Origin: Anaerolineales bacterium UBA5195
Lineage (GTDB): Bacteria > Chloroflexota > Anaerolineae > Anaerolineales > Villigracilaceae
Direction: 5' to 3'
Assembly (NCBI GenBank): GCA_002412925.1
Contig: DHVZ01000077.1
Coordinates: 124,001 to 188,000, forward strand
Length of the DNA stretch: 64,000 bases
Part shown: piece after piece, positions 24,222 through 33,172 of the stretch
Numbering within the stretch: the stretch's first letter is position 1
How the letters are laid out: every line of letters starts with the position of its first letter
Notes under the pieces: model-generated
What the model was told of the DNA's origin: nothing
The model's input: only the letters and a program-made list of their open reading frames with translations
The model's database searches: none
Program-made: the position numbers and the translations under genes

Positions 24222-24605
24222 TTATTCCAGAATCTCAACCAGGTGGCGACGGCTCTCCGGCGCGGGATAGTCTTCGGGCCAGAATTCCACCTGTTTGACA
24301 ATCTTTCCGCCCCGTAGGGTGGAGAACGTAATCGCCCGCGCGCGGACAGCCTCGTCGCTGACGGTGACATCACTGACAGCCTCGGTTTCGTTGCCGATGA
24401 TGGTGTTGATCACAAAATTCCAGCGCCCGTGGGTGGGATATTCCGCGTTCACCCGGGCGAAGTTTTCTCGCCCGAGCAGACGTTCTTTCGATTGCGGCCA
24501 TTCGAGCACGTAATCGTCGCCCAGGTATTCCCCGGCTGCGCGATAGTCGTTGGTTTGCATCGTTTCCCAGAATTTGCGGACAATTTCAAGAGCAGTTTCA
24601 GGCAT
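24222..24605 (-). CDS. NTF2-like (SnoaL) family protein
   Basis: A 127-residue single NTF2-like domain: EIVRKFWETMQTNDYRAAGE, LGDDYVLEWPQSKERLLGRE and the closing KIVKQVEFWPEDYPAP are the typical helix, first strand and last strand. It may isomerise or hydrate a small substrate or bind one. AGGAGGT precedes its ATG. First gene of a probable three-gene leftward unit with the toroid and tandem NTF2-like proteins. Confidence 0.82.
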   Translation of the reverse strand: MPETALEIVRKFWETMQTNDYRAAGEYLGDDYVLEWPQSKERLLGRENFARVNAEYPTHGRWNFVINTIIGNETEAVSDVTVSDEAVRARAITFSTLRGGKIVKQVEFWPEDYPAPESRRHLVEILE

Positions 24606-24664
24606 CGGACCTCCTTGAGCCTGTTAATTTTATCACAAATCAGAACAAATGTTTTATTTTTACC

Positions 24665-24730
24665 AGACTTCGGAAGTCCGCGCATAAGCGCTGCTCGTTC
24701 AAAGTAGTTTGGCGCGCACTTCCGAAGTCT
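24665..24730. repeat. Inverted repeat AGACTTCGGAAGT
   Basis: Perfect 13-bp arms at 24665-24677 and 24718-24730 with an inner CGCGC pair; it lies between two divergent units. Confidence 0.6.
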
Positions 24731-24804
24731 AAACTGGCAGATTCGCAACTTTCACCCATCTTTTACGCTATACTTTGCATATTCTCTCCGTTCAAGGAGT
24801 TCCC

Positions 24805-25749
24805 ATGCCGTCCATTCTCGAAGTCCAAAAGCTATCCAAAAAATATGGCGACTTTACTGCCGTCAAAGGTATTTCGTTTGATATCAAAGAGGGCGAGATT
24901 TTCAGCCTGCTTGGGCCGAACGGTGCGGGTAAAACGACAACCATTTCAATGCTCTCGACGCTCTATGATCCGACGGATGGCGACGCGACCATCGGCGGGC
25001 ACTCGATCAAGAAGGAACCGATGGCCGTCCGGCAGGTGATTGGCGTTGTTCCGCAGGACCTGGCCCTTTACGAAGATCTGACTGCCCGCGAAAACCTGGT
25101 TTTCTGGGGGCAGATGTACAACCTGGGCGGCAAGGTCCTCAACCGCCGTGTGGATGAAGTCCTGGCACAAATCGGTCTGACGGATAAGGCCAATCAGCGT
25201 CTCCGCACCTACAGCGGCGGGATGAAGCGGCGTGTCAACATCGGCGTGGGCTTGCTCCACAAACCGCGCCTGCTCTTTATGGACGAACCGACGGTGGGTA
25301 TTGATCCGCAAAGCCGCCGCGCCATCCTGGATACGGTCCTCGATTTGAACAAACAGGGCATGACTGTGCTCTACACCACCCATTATATGGAAGAAGCTGC
25401 TGAAATCTCTGACCGGGTCGGGATCATCGATCACGGCGAATTGATTGCCCTCGGCACCCAGGCCGAACTGACCAAACAGGTCGGCCAGAGCGAGACGCTG
25501 ATCCTGCACGTTGGTGAGAATGACGACCCTGAAGCGCTGGCAAAGTCGCTGGCGGGCCTGCCCGGCGTGCTCGAAGCCAGCGCGGTCGACCACGAAATCT
25601 CGGTCATCACACCCGAAGCTGAGGCTGTCCTGGCGGGAGTTGTCAGCAAGGCCAATGAGCGCGGGATCAAAATCCGCTCGATCGACATCCGCGAACCAAA
25701 TCTGGAAGCGGTCTTTCTCCACCTTACTGGTAGAGCGCTGCGAGATTGA
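24805..25749 (+). CDS. ABC transporter ATP-binding protein, DrrA type
   Basis: A 314-residue ATPase: Walker A GPNGAGKTT (~37-45), signature YSGGMKRR (~140), Walker B LLFMDEPTVGIDPQSR (~160), H-loop TTHYMEEA, plus the ~80-residue C-terminal extension (ETLILHVGEN onward; EPNLEAVFLHLTG) typical of daunorubicin-resistance-type ABC-2 exporters. It energises the two ABC-2 permeases that follow. I start at 24805, where AAGGAG precedes the ATG. The exporter may move a lipid, drug or polysaccharide precursor; substrate unknown. Confidence 0.92.
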   Translation: MPSILEVQKLSKKYGDFTAVKGISFDIKEGEIFSLLGPNGAGKTTTISMLSTLYDPTDGDATIGGHSIKKEPMAVRQVIGVVPQDLALYEDLTARENLVFWGQMYNLGGKVLNRRVDEVLAQIGLTDKANQRLRTYSGGMKRRVNIGVGLLHKPRLLFMDEPTVGIDPQSRRAILDTVLDLNKQGMTVLYTTHYMEEAAEISDRVGIIDHGELIALGTQAELTKQVGQSETLILHVGENDDPEALAKSLAGLPGVLEASAVDHEISVITPEAEAVLAGVVSKANERGIKIRSIDIREPNLEAVFLHLTGRALRD

Positions 25750-25815
25750 CGATAGACCGCAGACCATAGACCACGGTCTGTGGCTCATCGTCAATGGTCG
25801 ATTTGGAGAAATCCT

Positions 25816-27093
25816 ATGCTCAAACTAATCCTGATTGGTCTCAAAGACCTGAAACTCATCTTCCGTGACCGGGCGGCACTGATCTTGATGCTGCTCGCGC
25901 CTTTTGCGCTGACCCTCGGCCTCGGGTTTGTGACCGGCCGGTTTAGCGGCAACAACGGCTCCGGGTTGTCTGATATCCCGGTGGCAATTGTCAATTTAGA
26001 CAAAGGTCAGTTGGGCAATGCCCTGGTCGAGGTCTTCAAATCCGAAGATTTATCCAGGCTGGTAATTCCCACAGAGGTGGACTCTCTGGAAGCTGCCCGC
26101 CGTTTAATCGACGAAGACCAATCTGCGGCGGCGGTCATCATTCCCAAAGGCTTTACCGAAAGCATCATCCCGACCCAATCCATGCTCGACCAGGCCCGCC
26201 AGGATGGGGCGCTTGTGCTCGAAATGGTCAAGATCGAAATCTATGCCAACCCTGCGCGCCCGACCGGCGCCGGGGTGGTGAAAACCATCGTCGATGAGTT
26301 CATCAGCCGGGTGGAAGCAGGCCGGATCAACGGCATGACCAGCCTGTTGGGTATCCCCGGCCTCGAGACCATGCCGACTGACCAGGTGGAAGCCCTGGCA
26401 AAGTCGATGTTCGAGAACGCTGAAGAAGAAACCTCCTCTAATGAAGCGATTACGCTGAAGACAAATGCCGAAGGCGCGGAGGCGGTTGAGTTTGACCCAC
26501 TGGCCTATATGGCCCCTGGCATGGCGCTGATGTTCTTGATGTACACCGTCAGCTATGGCGGGCGCTCGATTTTGGCCGAACGCGCGCAGGGAACCATGCC
26601 GCGCCTGCTGGTTTCGCCAACCACCTCGGCGCAGATTTTGGGTGGCAAAGTGCTGGGGATTTTCCTGACCGGCTGCGCCCAGATGGGGATTTTGATCCTG
26701 GCCAGCGCACTTTTTTTCCAGGTTAAATGGGGTGACCCGCTCGGGATGCTAGTCCTGATTGCGGCGGCGGTTTTTGGCGCGACCGGCTGGGGGATGTTGA
26801 TCACCGCCCTGGCGCGCACGCCTGGACAGGTGGCGAGTATCGGCTCGGCGCTGATGCTGATTTTTGGCATCCTGGGTGGCAGTTTTATCAACCTTGAGCA
26901 AATGCCCTCGTATGTCCGTGTCATCAGCAGCGTCACGCCCAACGCCTGGGGCTTGGATGGCTTCACCTCCCTGGCGCTTGGCGGCACGCTCGCTGATCTG
27001 GGCAAACCCATCCTGGCGCTGGTTTTGATGGGCGCGCTGTTGTTTACGGTTTCGACGGTGATTTTCAGCCGGACGAATTTGATGAAAAAATGA
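25816..27093 (+). CDS. ABC-2 type transporter permease 1
   Basis: A 425-residue ABC-2 permease of the long form: one N-terminal membrane helix (ALILMLLAPFALTLGLGFVT), a ~200-residue outside domain (SDIPVAIVNLDKGQLGNAL; AAAVIIPKGF) and a block of five helices from ~245 with the family stretch ERAQGTMPRLLVSPTTSAQI. It partners with the DrrA-type ATPase upstream and the second permease downstream. The 66-base gap before it contains an imperfect hairpin (TTGACGATAGACC ... CATCGTCAA). Confidence 0.88.
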   Translation: MLKLILIGLKDLKLIFRDRAALILMLLAPFALTLGLGFVTGRFSGNNGSGLSDIPVAIVNLDKGQLGNALVEVFKSEDLSRLVIPTEVDSLEAARRLIDEDQSAAAVIIPKGFTESIIPTQSMLDQARQDGALVLEMVKIEIYANPARPTGAGVVKTIVDEFISRVEAGRINGMTSLLGIPGLETMPTDQVEALAKSMFENAEEETSSNEAITLKTNAEGAEAVEFDPLAYMAPGMALMFLMYTVSYGGRSILAERAQGTMPRLLVSPTTSAQILGGKVLGIFLTGCAQMGILILASALFFQVKWGDPLGMLVLIAAAVFGATGWGMLITALARTPGQVASIGSALMLIFGILGGSFINLEQMPSYVRVISSVTPNAWGLDGFTSLALGGTLADLGKPILALVLMGALLFTVSTVIFSRTNLMKK

Positions 27094-27141
27094 ATCCCCG
27101 TGTAGGAGCGATTCATTGGGTCGCCTCTACGAGGAAACGCT

Positions 27142-28341
27142 ATGAAAAAGGTTTTTGCAATTTCATGGAAAGACGCCATCATCCGGTTTGCCAGCCCCTG
27201 GGAACTGGTCTTTTTTATCGTCCTGCCGGTGGTCTTTACCTACCTGATGGCGGGCGGCACGCCCAGCGGCGAAACAGACCCGCGCATCCGCTTGCTGGTG
27301 GTGGATGAAGCGAAAACCTCGATTTCAGCACAGGTCATCAACGAACTGGACAAATCGACGGCTGTCCGCCCGGAAGTGGTCACAGCCGAGGTGGCGGAGG
27401 CGCAGTTCAGCCAGCGCCGCGCCTCAACCCTTTTTATCATCCCCGCAGGGTTGGATCTGACCGCGCTTAAAACTGGGACCGCTGAAGCGGAGTTGCGCCA
27501 GCAGCCGAATAACCTGAACGCTATGGTCGCTGAACGGGCGATCCAGACGGCGCTCCGGCGCGTGTCGAGCGCGATCGGCGCCGCCAACACTGCGGTTTCG
27601 CAGCGTGAAAAAAAACAGCCCTTTGCTTCGGAAACCGAGAAACAGGCTTATTTTGACCAGTCGTTGAAAACGGCGCAGGAGTTGCAAGAGACCGCCCCGG
27701 AAAGAGTGACAGTCATCCAGGGCGCTACTCCTGAACAAAACGTGGATTGGGACCCGCGCGCGAACTCGTCTGCCGGGCAGTTGATTACCTGGGTCTTCAT
27801 TCCGCTTTTTGGCATTTCCGAGTTATTTGCTTATGAACGCACGCAGGGTACCCTGCGCCGCCTGCTGACCACACCCACGCGCAAAGCCACTTATTTGCTC
27901 GGGACGCTTGCCGGACAGGTGGCGATGGCGCTCGGCCAGATGTTATTGCTGGTCGCGTTTGGTATTTTTGTCATGCAGTTGGGCTGGGGCCGCGAACCTG
28001 TCGCGTTGGCGGTGATCCTCTTTGCCTCGGCGCTGGCCGCGGCGGCGATTGGCACGACCATGGGAACGTTTGTCAAAACCGGCGGACAGGCCAACGGCCT
28101 GAGCATTATGGCCGGGATGGTCATGGCGCTGATGGGCGGCTGCTGGTATCCGCTCGAACTCTTCCCGGCGGCCATCCAGACGGTCGTCAAAATCCTGCCA
28201 ACGACCTGGGCGATGCAGGGTATGCTGGATTTGGTCTTGCGCGGCCGTGGCCTGGTGGATATACTCCCCGAAGCGGGTGTGCTGCTCGGTTTTGCGGCCA
28301 TTTTCTTTGTCATTGGTGTCTGGCGTTTTAGATACGAGTAG
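27142..28341 (+). CDS. ABC-2 type transporter permease 2
   Basis: A 399-residue ABC-2 permease with the same plan as its neighbour: N-terminal helix (WELVFFIVLPVVFTYLMAGG), outside domain to ~200 (TLFIIPAGLDLTALKTG) and six C-terminal helices with FAYERTQGTLRRLLTTPTRK as the coupling loop and GMVMALMGGCWYPLELFP near the end. Together the two permeases would make a heterodimeric channel. The gap before it holds a GTAGGAGCGA hairpin repeat. Confidence 0.88.
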   Translation: MKKVFAISWKDAIIRFASPWELVFFIVLPVVFTYLMAGGTPSGETDPRIRLLVVDEAKTSISAQVINELDKSTAVRPEVVTAEVAEAQFSQRRASTLFIIPAGLDLTALKTGTAEAELRQQPNNLNAMVAERAIQTALRRVSSAIGAANTAVSQREKKQPFASETEKQAYFDQSLKTAQELQETAPERVTVIQGATPEQNVDWDPRANSSAGQLITWVFIPLFGISELFAYERTQGTLRRLLTTPTRKATYLLGTLAGQVAMALGQMLLLVAFGIFVMQLGWGREPVALAVILFASALAAAAIGTTMGTFVKTGGQANGLSIMAGMVMALMGGCWYPLELFPAAIQTVVKILPTTWAMQGMLDLVLRGRGLVDILPEAGVLLGFAAIFFVIGVWRFRYE

Positions 28342-28345
28342 AACT

Positions 28346-28672
28346 ATGAAAATCCTGGCCCTTGAAAAAGAAGTTCCCGGCGTGACCGCCGACCAGTTCC
28401 CGCCGCATTTGCAGGCGGAGGCCCGGCGGGTCTGGGAGTTGTACAAAGCGGGAATTATCCGAGAAATGTATTTCCGGCAGGAGAAAACCGAGGCAGTCTT
28501 GGTTCTGGAATGTGCCAGCGCCGCCGAAGCCTGGGAAGCGCTCGAGACATTGCCGCTGGTTCACGAAAAACTGATCGACTTCGAGATCGTCCCCCTGATG
28601 CCCTATCCAGGTCTGGAAAGGCTGTTTGTCTCCCACTCCAGGTTTTTGGATGGCGCTCGGCCGGAAATTTGA
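28346..28672 (+). CDS. Small dimeric alpha/beta-barrel protein (muconolactone isomerase/YCII-like)
   Basis: A 108-residue protein: MKILALEKEVPGVTADQF, EARRVWELYKAGIIREMYFR and LPLVHEKLIDFEIVPLMPYP show the beta-alpha-beta ferredoxin-like fold of stand-alone dimeric barrels such as muconolactone isomerase or YCII proteins. No catalytic residue is certain. It starts 4 bases after the permease stop, so it belongs to the exporter operon. Confidence 0.7.
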   Translation: MKILALEKEVPGVTADQFPPHLQAEARRVWELYKAGIIREMYFRQEKTEAVLVLECASAAEAWEALETLPLVHEKLIDFEIVPLMPYPGLERLFVSHSRFLDGARPEI

Positions 28673-28710
28673 AAGGCGGGGAACCGTTGGAAGTGCTTCA
28701 AGGTGGGAAG

Positions 28711-29442
28711 ATGAACCGGCCTATCCGGAAAAACGGTGTAGTGCTCAAGGAGGCTACCGCTGCAAGCAGGACAATCCATGCTCTCTTGACGCATGTCCGC
28801 CAAAAGGGTGTGCGCTGGGTGCCCGAATCTTTTGGCCTCACTGCGGACGGGAAACACGCCCTGGAATATCTGGATGGGTTTGTAGCTCATGATCTTCCAG
28901 CCTGGCTCTGGAACCCGGCCATTTTGACCGAGGTAGCGGTTGCTTTACGTCAATGGCATGCAGCAACCGTCGATTTCAAGATCGAGCGCCCCCTCTGGTT
29001 ATTTGCAAGCGATGAACCGGCGGAAGTGATTTGCCATAACGACTTTGCGCCATATAACTGTGTCTTTCGGGATGAGCATTTTGCCGGTTTAATCGATTTT
29101 GACCTGTGTTCACCGGGTTCGCGGCTTTGGGACCTGGCCTATGCCGGGTATCGTTTTATTCCGCTCATGCCCGATGACCGGTCTCGGCCGTTTATTGAGT
29201 ATTCCCCCTTCACAAGGGAAGTTATGTTTGCCAGGCTGGAGGGTTTCCTGGCGGCTTACAGCCAGGGTGCCCCAGGCTATCATTACGATCGCCAGGCCTT
29301 GATCGCTAAATTGCAACACAGGCTGATTAAGTTGGGCGAGTGGTCAGAAGTTTATGGCCGCCAAAACCGGGATGCTGAATTGCAAGATCATGCACAGATG
29401 TATTTTCGGCATAGCGCCTGGCTGGCTGAGTTGCTCCTCTGA
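28711..29442 (+). CDS. Aminoglycoside phosphotransferase (APH)-like kinase
   Basis: About 243 residues with the kinase core of the APH/choline-kinase superfamily: catalytic loop HNDFAPYNCVF (H-x-D-x4-N) and metal-binding IDFDLCSPGSRLWDLAYAGY. The N-terminus (MNRPIRKNGVVLKEATA) looks slightly short; an in-frame TTG at 28687 would add the GG-containing nucleotide-loop region (LEVLQGGKMNRP) seen in relatives, and is a plausible true start. Substrate is unknown; resistance should not be assumed from the family name. Probably last in the exporter operon. Confidence 0.82.
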   Translation: MNRPIRKNGVVLKEATAASRTIHALLTHVRQKGVRWVPESFGLTADGKHALEYLDGFVAHDLPAWLWNPAILTEVAVALRQWHAATVDFKIERPLWLFASDEPAEVICHNDFAPYNCVFRDEHFAGLIDFDLCSPGSRLWDLAYAGYRFIPLMPDDRSRPFIEYSPFTREVMFARLEGFLAAYSQGAPGYHYDRQALIAKLQHRLIKLGEWSEVYGRQNRDAELQDHAQMYFRHSAWLAELLL

Positions 29443-29471
29443 GCAGAAGCTGTTCCCATACCCAGCTGTGG

Positions 29472-30386
29472 TCAACGCTGGCCGAATTCTTTGGGCGGCA
29501 GGGCTTGTAAATAAACCCAGGTTGCTTTAAGTTCGTCATCCGTCATAAATTTATACGAGGACCAGGGCATGTAGGCCGGGTTGATCTGCCGCCCGTGGCG
29601 GGTGAGGCCGGTGCGGAGGATCTGGACAAAGCCCTCCTCGGTGAAATAGGGCTGGTAACGGTCGGGGCTGGTGGTCAGGTTGGCGGCGGAGGGCCAGCCT
29701 TCGGGGAAGGCCGGGATTTTCCCGCCTGACATTCCCGGGCCGTGGCAGACTTTGCACGAGTAAGTCAGGTATTCGCCATAAGCAGCCGTGTGACCGGGCT
29801 CCGGGGCGACCGGGCGCGGGGCCTCGTGCGGGATGATTTCTGCGGGGATGAAGACCACCTCTTTGACCAGGGTCATCACCACCCGCCCCGTGACCGAGAG
29901 CTGGCTGACGGGCTGGTCGTGGTCGGCGGGGGGGGCGCTTTGGATGTAAGCGATAACGGCCCCCAGGTCTTTCTCACTCAAAAAGTAAAACTCGTAAGCG
30001 GGCATGAACAACATCCCCTTGCCGTTTGGACGGACCCCGTGCCGGATCGAGCGGACCCAGTCCGCATCGCTTTTATAGTCAACTGCCACGCCGCCCTGGC
30101 CGGTGGTCAGGTTCGTGGCGTTGACTTCGCCCAGGGCCGGGTCGGAGAGATAGACTTTTCCCTCCAGTTTTTCGCCATGACAGGCTTCGCAGCCCCGGAA
30201 TTGGAAGATGTGCTTCCCGTAGGCGATGGAATCTGCGTCGGTGGGAATCTTCACCGCCTCGTCTTTGAGTTGATAGACCCGGTTAAGCCGTCCCTCGCTG
30301 GAAATGTACATCCCGGCCACTGCCAGCACGACCAGGCCGATGAGAACTCCCAGGATAATCGCAATCCATTTTAAAATTTTTTGCAT
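29472..30386 (-). CDS. Membrane-anchored diheme cytochrome c
   Basis: A 304-residue protein with an N-terminal membrane anchor (IAIILGVLIGLVVLAVAGMY, ~10-30) and two cytochrome-c domains, each with a CxxCH haem site: FRGCEACHGEKLEG (~residue 70) and YSCKVCHGPGMSG (~210). Candidate distal methionine ligands are in KGMLFMPAYEF and NPAYMPWSSYKF. It should carry electrons on the outer side of the membrane; such proteins often serve dehydrogenases or terminal oxidases. No oxidase is in the window. Confidence 0.9.
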   Translation of the reverse strand: MQKILKWIAIILGVLIGLVVLAVAGMYISSEGRLNRVYQLKDEAVKIPTDADSIAYGKHIFQFRGCEACHGEKLEGKVYLSDPALGEVNATNLTTGQGGVAVDYKSDADWVRSIRHGVRPNGKGMLFMPAYEFYFLSEKDLGAVIAYIQSAPPADHDQPVSQLSVTGRVVMTLVKEVVFIPAEIIPHEAPRPVAPEPGHTAAYGEYLTYSCKVCHGPGMSGGKIPAFPEGWPSAANLTTSPDRYQPYFTEEGFVQILRTGLTRHGRQINPAYMPWSSYKFMTDDELKATWVYLQALPPKEFGQR

Positions 30387-30414
30387 TCAGCCGACTCCAA
30401 AACCTGGAGATTGT

Positions 30415-30444
30415 GAAGTCCAAAGTTTCCAGGCTTTGGACTTC
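30415..30444 (-). terminator. Hairpin after folD
   Basis: GAAGTCCAAAG, 8-base loop, CTTTGGACTTC: an 11-bp perfect stem between folD and the cytochrome gene. Confidence 0.55.
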
Positions 30445-30526
30445 TGGAGGTGATTAATTTCAGCCTCGCCTCGCAATGGGGCCAGACTGATTACTATTCA
30501 CTGATTACTGAAAACTGATTACTGCC

Positions 30527-31408
30527 CTACTCCCCCTGCTGGATTTGCGCCGCGCGCAGGGTGTTTTTCATCAGCATGGCAATCGTCATCGGGCCGACGC
30601 CGCCGGGGACGGGGGTCAGATAACCAGCTACCTCCCTGGCTTCGGCAAAGTTGACATCGCCAACCAGTCGGTGGCCGCTCTTCTTGCTGGCATCCGGAAC
30701 GGAGTTGATCCCCACGTCGATGACCGCCGCGCCGGGCTTCAGCCAGTCGCCGCGGACGAACTCGGTTTTGCCGATCGCCGCGATCAGGATATCCGCCTGG
30801 CGGATGACGGCGGGCAGGTCCCTGGTGCGCGAGTGACAGACTGTCACCGTTGCGTTTTTGCCGATCAGCAGCAGCGCGGCGGGCATCCCGACGATGTTCG
30901 AGCGCCCGAGAACCACGGCGTTGGCCCCTTCGATTTTGACCCCCGATTGTTCGAGCAGGTAGATGCAGCCAGAGGGGGTGCAGGGCACGAATAACGGCTC
31001 GCGGCCCTTCTGTGCCAGGCGGCCAATATTGAGCGGCGAGAAGCCATCGACGTCTTTTTCGAGGTTGATCAACGCAAGGACGCGTTCTTCATCGATCTGG
31101 CCGGGCATCGGCAGTTGGACCAGGATACCGTTGACTTTTGGGTCAGCGTTCAAACGCTTGACCAGGGCTTCGACCTGCTCCTGGGCGGCTTCGGCGGGCA
31201 GGTGCTCGCTGAGCGAGTCCATCCCCAATTCCTGGCAGGCTTTGCCTTTCGAAGCCACGTAGGCGGCTGAATCGGGCCGGTCGCCGACCAGCACGGTGGC
31301 CAGGGTTGGTTTGGGTTTACCAGCCGCCGTTCGTTTGGCTACTTCGGCGGCAACGCTCTCGCGCACGTGTTGGGCAATGACTTTTCCATCGATGATTTGA
31401 GCGGTCAT
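30527..31408 (-). CDS. folD: Bifunctional methylenetetrahydrofolate dehydrogenase/cyclohydrolase
   Basis: A 293-residue FolD. Diagnostic parts are AAYVASKGKACQELGM (with the catalytic Tyr and Lys), VNGILVQLPMPGQIDE, DVDGFSPLNIGRLA, the Rossmann segment VVLGRSNIVGMPAALLLIG and the closing YLTPVPGGVGPMTIAMLM. It interconverts methylene-, methenyl- and formyl-tetrahydrofolate. In this window it is a plausible downstream user of the methyl-THF made by the corrinoid cluster, although the methylene-THF reductase needed to connect them is not here. The ATG at 31408 has GGGAGA ahead; the longer frame reads into a repeat. Confidence 0.96.
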   Translation of the reverse strand: MTAQIIDGKVIAQHVRESVAAEVAKRTAAGKPKPTLATVLVGDRPDSAAYVASKGKACQELGMDSLSEHLPAEAAQEQVEALVKRLNADPKVNGILVQLPMPGQIDEERVLALINLEKDVDGFSPLNIGRLAQKGREPLFVPCTPSGCIYLLEQSGVKIEGANAVVLGRSNIVGMPAALLLIGKNATVTVCHSRTRDLPAVIRQADILIAAIGKTEFVRGDWLKPGAAVIDVGINSVPDASKKSGHRLVGDVNFAEAREVAGYLTPVPGGVGPMTIAMLMKNTLRAAQIQQGE

Positions 31409-31452
31409 GTGTCTTCTCCCTTGGGAATTGTGAGAAATTATGATGAGACAAA

Positions 31453-31550
31453 TGTCGAGGGTCGAGTAGCCGGTGTTTTCCCGGCGTACACCTGCACTTG
31501 CATCGCAGGTGCAAGTGTACGGGCGGGAGAGCGCCGCCCTACTCAACCAG
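31453..31550. repeat. MITE-like palindromic repeat, family 1, copy B
   Basis: Close match to copy A at 19091; ends with GCCGCCCTACTCAACCAGC. It fills the gap between folD and the alcohol dehydrogenase gene. Confidence 0.8.
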
Positions 31551-31560
31551 CTTGCTATAC

Positions 31561-32580
31561 CTAAACCCCCGCCACTTGCAGCACTGCCTCGCCATTGAAG
31601 CGGCTGGCCTTCAAATCTTGCAGGGCGCGATTCGCTTCGTGTAACGGATACAAGTTGACGGTGGATTTGATCCCTGCGGTGGCGGCCAGGATCAGGAACT
31701 CCTGTCCATCGCGGTAAGTGGCGTTCGCCACCGAGCGCAGCGTCCGTTCCCCGTAGATTTTTTCATATGGAAAGGAAGGGATGTCGCTCATGTGGATGGC
31801 GTTGATCACGACCGTGCCGCCGGGGCGGGTTGTCTCCAGCGCCCGGACAACCAGCCCGCCGGTTGGGGCAAAGATGATCGCCCGGTCAAGCGGCTTTTCC
31901 GGGTTTTGGCCCGCGCTGCCCGCCCAGACCGCGCCCAACTGTCGGGCGTGTTCCTGGTGAGCCAGGGCGCGCGTAAAGACGGAGACCTTGCAGTTCCAGT
32001 GCTGCAGGATCTGGATGCAGAGATGCGCGCTGGCCCCAAAGCCGAACAGGCCGATATGTTCCCCGCGCCGGACACCCGCTTTTTTGAGCGCCCGGTAGCC
32101 AACGATGCCCGCGCACAAGAGCGGCGCAGCCTGTTCGTCGGAGATGTTTTCGGGGATCGGCAGCACGTAGCGCGCGTCGGCCAGTAAGTACCCGGCATAG
32201 CCGCCATCGACGTGGAAGCCGGTGAACTTTGCGTTTTTACACAGGTTTTCTTCGCCGCGCTTGCAGGCCTCGCATTTGCCGCAGGCAGAATGCAGCCAGG
32301 GAATCCCGACCCGCATGCCAACGACCGGGATGACCCGGCGTTGAACCACTGTGGATGCGCCAATCGCTTCCACCACGCCCACCGCCTGGTGCCCCAGCGT
32401 GATGGGGAGTGTGGGCGGATAGATCTCGCCCTCGGCGGCGTGCAGATCGGTGTGACAGACGCCGCAGACCGAGACCTTGATGCGCATCTGTCCCGGCCCG
32501 GGTTCGGGGATGGGCAGATCGACCAGTTGCAGGGGGTTGGTCTCGATCGGGCCGGGGAAGAAAAGGCGGTTGGCTTTCAT
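31561..32580 (-). CDS. Zinc-dependent alcohol dehydrogenase family protein
   Basis: A 339-residue medium-chain dehydrogenase. Catalytic zinc ligands: Cys in VCGVCHTDLHAAEG and His in LGHQAVGVVEAIG (GHQ in place of the classic GHE, as is usual in the TIGR02822-like subgroup). The structural-zinc loop is CGKCEACKRGEENLC. The cofactor fold (IGLFGFGASAHLCIQILQHW) is present. It oxidises alcohols or reduces aldehydes with NAD(P). No ribosome site precedes the ATG, and a TATACAAT-like box lies only ~6-9 bases upstream inside a repeat, so the mRNA may be leaderless. Confidence 0.9.
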   Translation of the reverse strand: MKANRLFFPGPIETNPLQLVDLPIPEPGPGQMRIKVSVCGVCHTDLHAAEGEIYPPTLPITLGHQAVGVVEAIGASTVVQRRVIPVVGMRVGIPWLHSACGKCEACKRGEENLCKNAKFTGFHVDGGYAGYLLADARYVLPIPENISDEQAAPLLCAGIVGYRALKKAGVRRGEHIGLFGFGASAHLCIQILQHWNCKVSVFTRALAHQEHARQLGAVWAGSAGQNPEKPLDRAIIFAPTGGLVVRALETTRPGGTVVINAIHMSDIPSFPYEKIYGERTLRSVANATYRDGQEFLILAATAGIKSTVNLYPLHEANRALQDLKASRFNGEAVLQVAGV

Positions 32581-33158
32581 AGCAATATTGTATACCCATC
32601 ATGGTCACAAAATACGCTTTTCCTGGAGCAGGAATACGCAATTTGCTGCCGCGGGCATTATTAAACAAAACCGTGGGGGCTGGGAACCGGGCCTTGCCAG
32701 CCCTGAAGTTTTTCAGGCTGCGGGCCGTTCTTTGGCCCGCTGGATCGTTTTGGAATTTTTTTAGGATCCGGGAATTTTTTGCTAAAATAAGGGGCTCCAG
32801 GATTTTCCCGCCTGCCCCGATGGGCTTACCACGGAGATTCCCAAAGAGCCTAAAATAATACAGCATTGCAATAACCCAAATTGATGTAGCCCCCTTGACA
32901 GGCTTGAATGGAAACATTCTGATTGTCAGCATCCATCGTTATCTTGACAATTCTTCTCTCCCAGGAGGATTTTGTGATCACCTTACGCCCGTTAAGCTTG
33001 TTGTTTCTCAAGAGACACGAGATGGTTTTCTCAACTCCGACCCGGTTGAGTGAAAACAGTGCGATAATTGGATGAGACAATTTGACCGCAAGGAATAAAA
33101 ATGGGCAAAACCAAGCGGATGCCGCTGGAGGTTGTGCCCGGGTCTTTGGAGGCGCAGG
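32581..33158. other. Long divergent intergenic region
   Basis: 578 bases between divergent genes. It holds repeat family 2 copy 1 (32591-32660), a GGGCCGTTCTTTGGCCCG hairpin near 32719, two TTGACA boxes (32893 and 32943) and a tiny frame before the MFS gene. The part from about 32850 to 33080 looks once-coding but I recognise no gene. Confidence 0.5.
32591..32660. repeat. Palindromic repeat, family 2, copy 1
   Basis: TATACCCATCATGGTCAC ... CTGGAGCAGGAATACGCAAT ... CCGCGGGCATTA, matched by 53895-53966. It begins 11 bases upstream of the alcohol dehydrogenase start codon. Confidence 0.8.
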
Positions 33159-33172
33159 ATGGAAACGATTAA
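33101..33172 (+). CDS. Possible 23-residue leader peptide before the MFS gene
   Basis: ATG with AAGGA 6 bases upstream opens a 23-codon frame (MGKTKRMPLEVVPGSLEAQD, then GND) whose stop overlaps the first codons of the MFS gene in another frame. It could couple translation or be chance. No homology claimed. Confidence 0.25.
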   Translation: MGKTKRMPLEVVPGSLEAQDGND

